This document shows, one piece after another, positions 60,231 through 64,000 of a stretch of 64,000 bases of DNA. The DNA comes from Eulemur rufifrons (taxonomy: Eukaryota; Chordata; Mammalia; Primates; Lemuridae), in contig NC_090989.1 in the NCBI RefSeq assembly GCF_041146395.1, positions 242,224,843-242,288,842 on the forward strand. Reading direction: 5' to 3'. The position numbers and the translations under genes are program-made. The notes beneath the pieces are model-generated. The model saw only the letters and a program-made list of their open reading frames with translations, had not been told where the DNA came from and ran no database searches. Each line of letters begins with the position of its first letter. Positions within the stretch are counted from its first letter, which is position 1.

Positions 60231-61814
60231 TAGCAGAAAATGTAATTAAGATACATGTCTAATTTCAAGACTTAAGTATAAGAGAAAAAGAGTACGGCTT
60301 CTTTTTATTTATTTAGACTGTAGTCAGTTTGGGGCTCTGGTTTGTGCTTGGCGGTTTTAGAGACGGATGCACATGACAGTGTTTTGTTTACATCCAATTC
60401 AGTCTTCCACATAACAAGTATGAATCTAGCTAGATCAACAGGGAATACATTGACTGAATTAAATTTAGATACGAGATGGTGTGTAGATTCAGTTTTTTTC
60501 CATGATAGTTCACATCTAAATAATATACTTTTTATAACATTCCTCCCTTCTTTTAATTGCTCTCAAGACTAATAAATTCCTCTGGAGATTTTACTAATAA
60601 AAGTTAAAGAAGCCAAGCTAGGTTGAAGAGTTAATTGTACCTGCTTTATTTTAGCACTTTTTTTTTTTTCTTAAACCTCATCTCTCTGATCTGTGGAAAA
60701 TGCAAATGCGAGTAGCCAGGGAACTCATGTTTCATTGGACTTCAACCTTAATATAGTTTATTGGCTGGGGCTGCATTATCCTATTTTGAGACTGGTATCT
60801 TATATATTTTTTTAATAGCACTTTTTCTGCTATTCACTGAAATTCAGTTCTACTTATCAAATATGTTTTTTGAAAGTTTGCTTCTAGCAACTCACATGCT
60901 GAGACTTATTGACATGAGGATAAAGCCAGGCACACGAAGTGAGGACACAGAAGTTTGGGACGCCAGCAAGGAGTGAGCGCCTGGTCAGGCGTGAGAGAAG
61001 AAAAGCCAACATGGGTAGGATTGATGATTGACGGTTATGAGAGCACGGAGCTCAGGTGAGGTGGCTGCAAAGTTGTTAAAGCAAGGGGAAGGAGGCAAGC
61101 ACTCCAAATTACTGCTGGAAGCTTGGCTGCTTCCCCAGGACCTGCTGTGTTTCATTCCTCCTGGCTGTCCCTGCGTGTACTCCATCCATCTTTGCAAGGC
61201 ACAGATCACAGGTATGATGCCATAGGCCTGGAACCTACAGATTTGTTGAAATTAACAGAGAAGAGAGTTTACGCAAATCTCACTTGTTGAACGTGCTTTT
61301 AATGACTGTAAGCATGATATTTGCCCTATTTGTTTATGATTATGGTGAAGATTTATCTCTTCTCCTCACAGTTTCTCACCATACAGGTGAATCCAAGTTG
61401 GTCATTGCCAAGGCACAAAGTAACAATGTTAGATTTTACTCCATTCCACGCTTCAGTCAAATTAACCACATAGAAATGAGGTTAACTGTAAAAACTTTTG
61501 TTTTTTGCAAAAATTTAACTTTGTTAATGATGCAGAGCTCCCCAAAGCTAAACAAGATCTTTTGTGTGTGTTTTTTAACCCCCTTGGACATAGCTGCCAG
61601 GTACCCATTGGCCCAAAAGTTGGCATCTTTACTCCAGAAATTACTGAAAAAGACTTGGCAAACATCTTCAGTGTCTTTTCAGTGAATTCATTGTTACTCT
61701 TTCCCACAGTATCCTGGGCATTATCAACATTTCTGTTTTTAATTTTTTTAAATACACTTTTTTATACCTTACAAGGATTTTTTTTAGCTCTCTCTCACCT
61801 ACATTTGTACCTTA
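60231..61814. other. Unassigned 1.6-kb stretch with two overlapping open frames
   Basis: No repeat recognised. Plus-strand frames 61284-61685 (133 codons) and 61505-61825 (106 codons) overlap in different phases. Neither shows a known domain. T-tract at 60658-60671. Confidence 0.4.
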
Positions 61815-61945
61815 CAGGAATATAGATACTATTATCTTCATATAGATATTATTATCTTCATTTTGTGGTGGAGAAGACAGGATCAGAGAAGTCAGAGAAG
61901 TGCTTCATCTAAGAACACACAGCCAGTAAATAAATAAAATTAACT
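61815..61945 (-). repeat. MIR SINE, antisense, with internal 20-bp duplication
   Basis: 'cattttgtggtggagaagac', 'aggatcagagaagtcagaga' and 'agaacacacagccagtaaat' are antisense MIR. 'tatagatactattatcttca' and 'tatagatattattatcttca' are adjacent tandem copies at 61821-61860. Confidence 0.65.
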
Positions 61946-62289
61946 TTTGAATCTTTTATACACTGACTCTAGAATTTCTCCTCTCTTTCCTAGAGAATAA
62001 AGCTTTTATATAGATGCTGACAAAATATTGGGCGATGATATCTACTGAAATGAATTTATTGCTCATGCTATAATAGACTTTTGCCCTCTCCTTGTATCTC
62101 ACTTTCTTTTCTAGTTTGTTTAACAAATCTGTCTGTATTAATAAGTTATAGTGCAGGCACAACATTCAATAGATGAAGCCATGCTACCAGGAAGGTCAGA
62201 AACATACCAGAGTGTTTAGAGAGATTTATTAGGTCAGGTGGTATCTTAAAGTAGTAGGAAAAAGGAAAAATGATTAGTTTACTATTTGG
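61946..62289. other. Unassigned sequence
   Basis: No repeat or gene recognised. Confidence 0.4.
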
Positions 62290-63015
62290 AAAATAATAAA
62301 GTAAGATCCCAACTGACACCATAAGCCATATAACAAAATGAATTCCAGATGTATTAAAAATGTAAAAGTAAAAAGTCATTAAAAAACTATAATAACATGA
62401 ATATTCATCTCATCTTAGGGGAGGGCAGGACTTTTTAAGCATAAAGATCATGAAAGAAATAATAGATAAATCTCTATAGATAAAATCACATAAAAATTTA
62501 CTTCTGAATATTTATAACATAATAAAGGTCATATAAATGGAAAAATATTTGGCATCAGATAAATAAAGGGTTGTTATTTTTAATATATAAAAATCTCTTA
62601 CAAATCAAAGACAAAAAGCACCAAGACTACAATGAAAAATGGATAAAGGATACACTCAGACAATTCAATAAAGAAGAGATACAATTCACTACTTTCTATT
62701 AAAGGATTTTCACCCATTTTGTAAAGAAAGGACTAACTATAACATACACTTTATCAAAATAGAATGAATGTTTGATATATATGTTTAATTTTGGTTGTGG
62801 TTTAGTGAAATGGACACATACATATTGGTGGGACTATAACTATAAACTTTCTGAAAAATACTTTTAAATTAGTTTTTAAGAACCTCAAAGAAGTTCATGT
62901 CTTTTTTTTTTTTTTAGAAGTTCATGTCTTTAACCTCATAATTCTCTTTCTAGAAATAACACTCTGGTTTTAGTGGACATTTCAAACAATGACATATATG
63001 TACAAAGATTTTTAT
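62290..63015 (+). mobile_element. LINE-1 (L1M/HAL1-like) ORF2 3' half, sense, degenerate
   Basis: 'atgaattccagatgtattaa', 'agatcatgaaagaaataata', 'tcttacaaatcaaagacaaa', 'atgaaaaatggataaaggat', 'tattggtgggactataacta' and 'ctagaaataacactctggtt' follow the end of old L1 ORF2 in order. No frame survives. Carries the T-tract insertion at 62889-62931. Confidence 0.65.
62889..62931. other. Poly(T) tract between 16-bp direct repeats
   Basis: 'agaagttcatgtcttt' is present at 62889-62904 and 62916-62931. Eleven T residues lie between them, and the right copy is followed by 'aacc'. This has the form of a retrotransposition event that left only an oligo(dT) product. See findings. Confidence 0.7.
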
Positions 63016-63019
63016 TTCA

Positions 63020-64000
63020 ATGTTTTAAAAAGCTTTTTCTTATGGACACATCTTCCATCAACATAAAAGTAGAGAGAATATTATAATAAATCTCTATGTA
63101 CCCATTACCCAGTTTCAAAAATTATTAATATTAATATTTTTCTAGTCTTGTTTCATCTATTTCTCTCTCACTTTGTGCAAAATTATCTTGAAGCAAATCC
63201 AAAGCATCTTATCACTTGATTTATAAATACTTTTGAATGGTACAAAGTTTAAAAAATAACTAAAGGCCATTATTAAGTCTAAGAGAATTGAACAAGTTTA
63301 TGTTTAAGTTTCTTGATTGTCTCAAGAATGTCTTTTTTGTAATTGTTTTGTTTGCATTAGAATCCAAACAAGGTCTACATATTGCATATGCTATGCATAT
63401 GGCCTCTTAAATTTCTTTCAATGTATAGCAATCCTCCTTTCCCTCTTTTTCTTGTTATTTATTTGATAAATAAACTTAGTCATTTGTCCTGTAAAATGTC
63501 CCATATTCTAGATCTAGGCCATGACTGCTTTATGGTACCATTTGATTTTTTTTTCTCTATACCTCTTATAGCCCGTAAACTAGTATTTTGAGTGAAAGGC
63601 TTGGTTAGAGTAAGCCTCATTTTTATTTTTATTTTTGGACAATATGTGTGATATTCTGTACTTCCTGTTGTACCACACAAGAATGCATAGTGATTACTTC
63701 ATAGTGATTACTTCACTTTTAGTGAGGCTAAGATTGATTAGTAGTTTTTTGAGTCCTCCTTTGAAATTTTACATAGTTGTTATAACATTCATTAGTGATC
63801 ACTGCCTAGACCTATAATTTCATTAGGACTTATAAAATAATAATTTCTAATTCTGTCAATTATTTTGCATTAATTAGCTGGTAATTTTATATAAAATAGA
63901 ACTTTCCCTCTCTAACAGTTTGGTTACCCTAAAACAATTATGCTGAAAAAACATGTACATACTTGTTTCTTTTCCTTATTTATCTATTTTCAGAGTAATG
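63020..64000. mobile_element. L1M-type LINE-1 segment, continuing past the window
   Basis: 'aaaagtagagagaatattat', 'tatgtacccattacccagtt', 'ttgaagcaaatccaaagcat', 'gaatccaaacaaggtctaca', 'catttgtcctgtaaaatgtc', 'gtacttcctgttgtaccaca' and 'ttagtgatcactgcctagac' match familiar L1M/HAL1 text in order. Orientation not anchored. A 14-bp tandem duplication lies at 63686-63713. Confidence 0.65.

Overview
The window is nuclear DNA from a primate, most likely a strepsirrhine (lemur-like). The evidence is dimeric 7SL-derived Alu elements. At least three of the six to seven copies (33154-33491, 47803-48091, 56687-57017) carry the extra A/T-rich middle insert, and the CpG-rich copy has the right-arm wording 'gctgtgagctaggctgacgcc', which I associate with lemuriform Alus. 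They sit beside older mammalian MIR, L2, MaLR/MLT1, hAT-Charlie and L1M layers. The species call is inference from repeats only. Base composition is AT-rich, and I see no CpG island.

I find no protein-coding exon, tRNA, rRNA, snRNA or miRNA gene that I can support. The longest open frames (about 120-150 codons) are LINE-1 ORF2 relics, LTR sequence, antisense frames of repeats or low-complexity artefacts. The window therefore looks like a gene desert or the inside of a very long intron.

Layout: 1-8.2 kb holds old MIR, two L1M pieces, two MLT1-type LTRs and copies of an old repeat I cannot name. 8.2-17 kb is mostly unassigned sequence with one L1M, one MLT1 and one LTR-like piece. 17-18.5 kb has an Alu nested in the unnamed old repeat, then a small L1 insertion with an inverted 5' end and a clean 14-bp target-site duplication. 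19-31 kb is MIR-rich with three L1 pieces (one of uncertain orientation) and one Alu with a perfect 14-bp duplication. 31-41 kb has two hAT-type DNA transposons, an Alu nested in a MIR, a second Alu, two MaLR LTRs and L2. 41-48.6 kb is dominated by L1M, L2 and an MLT1A-like LTR. 49.7-51.5 kb has a minus-strand solo LTR, an Alu and a 5'-truncated L1. 54.8-55.0 kb has a CTG-type triplet tract behind a strong splice-acceptor-like sequence. 56.7-59.5 kb has the youngest-looking Alu and a 2.2-kb L1 insertion. 59.7-64 kb has three MIRs and two L1M/HAL1-like segments.

The most interesting material is the record of retrotransposition mechanics: two twin-primed L1s, one probably with a 3' transduction, and an apparent insertion consisting only of a poly(T) tract between 16-bp duplicated sites. 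I found no convincing undescribed biological system. Repeat family names come from recognition without a database search; boundaries are approximate unless a duplication fixes them.
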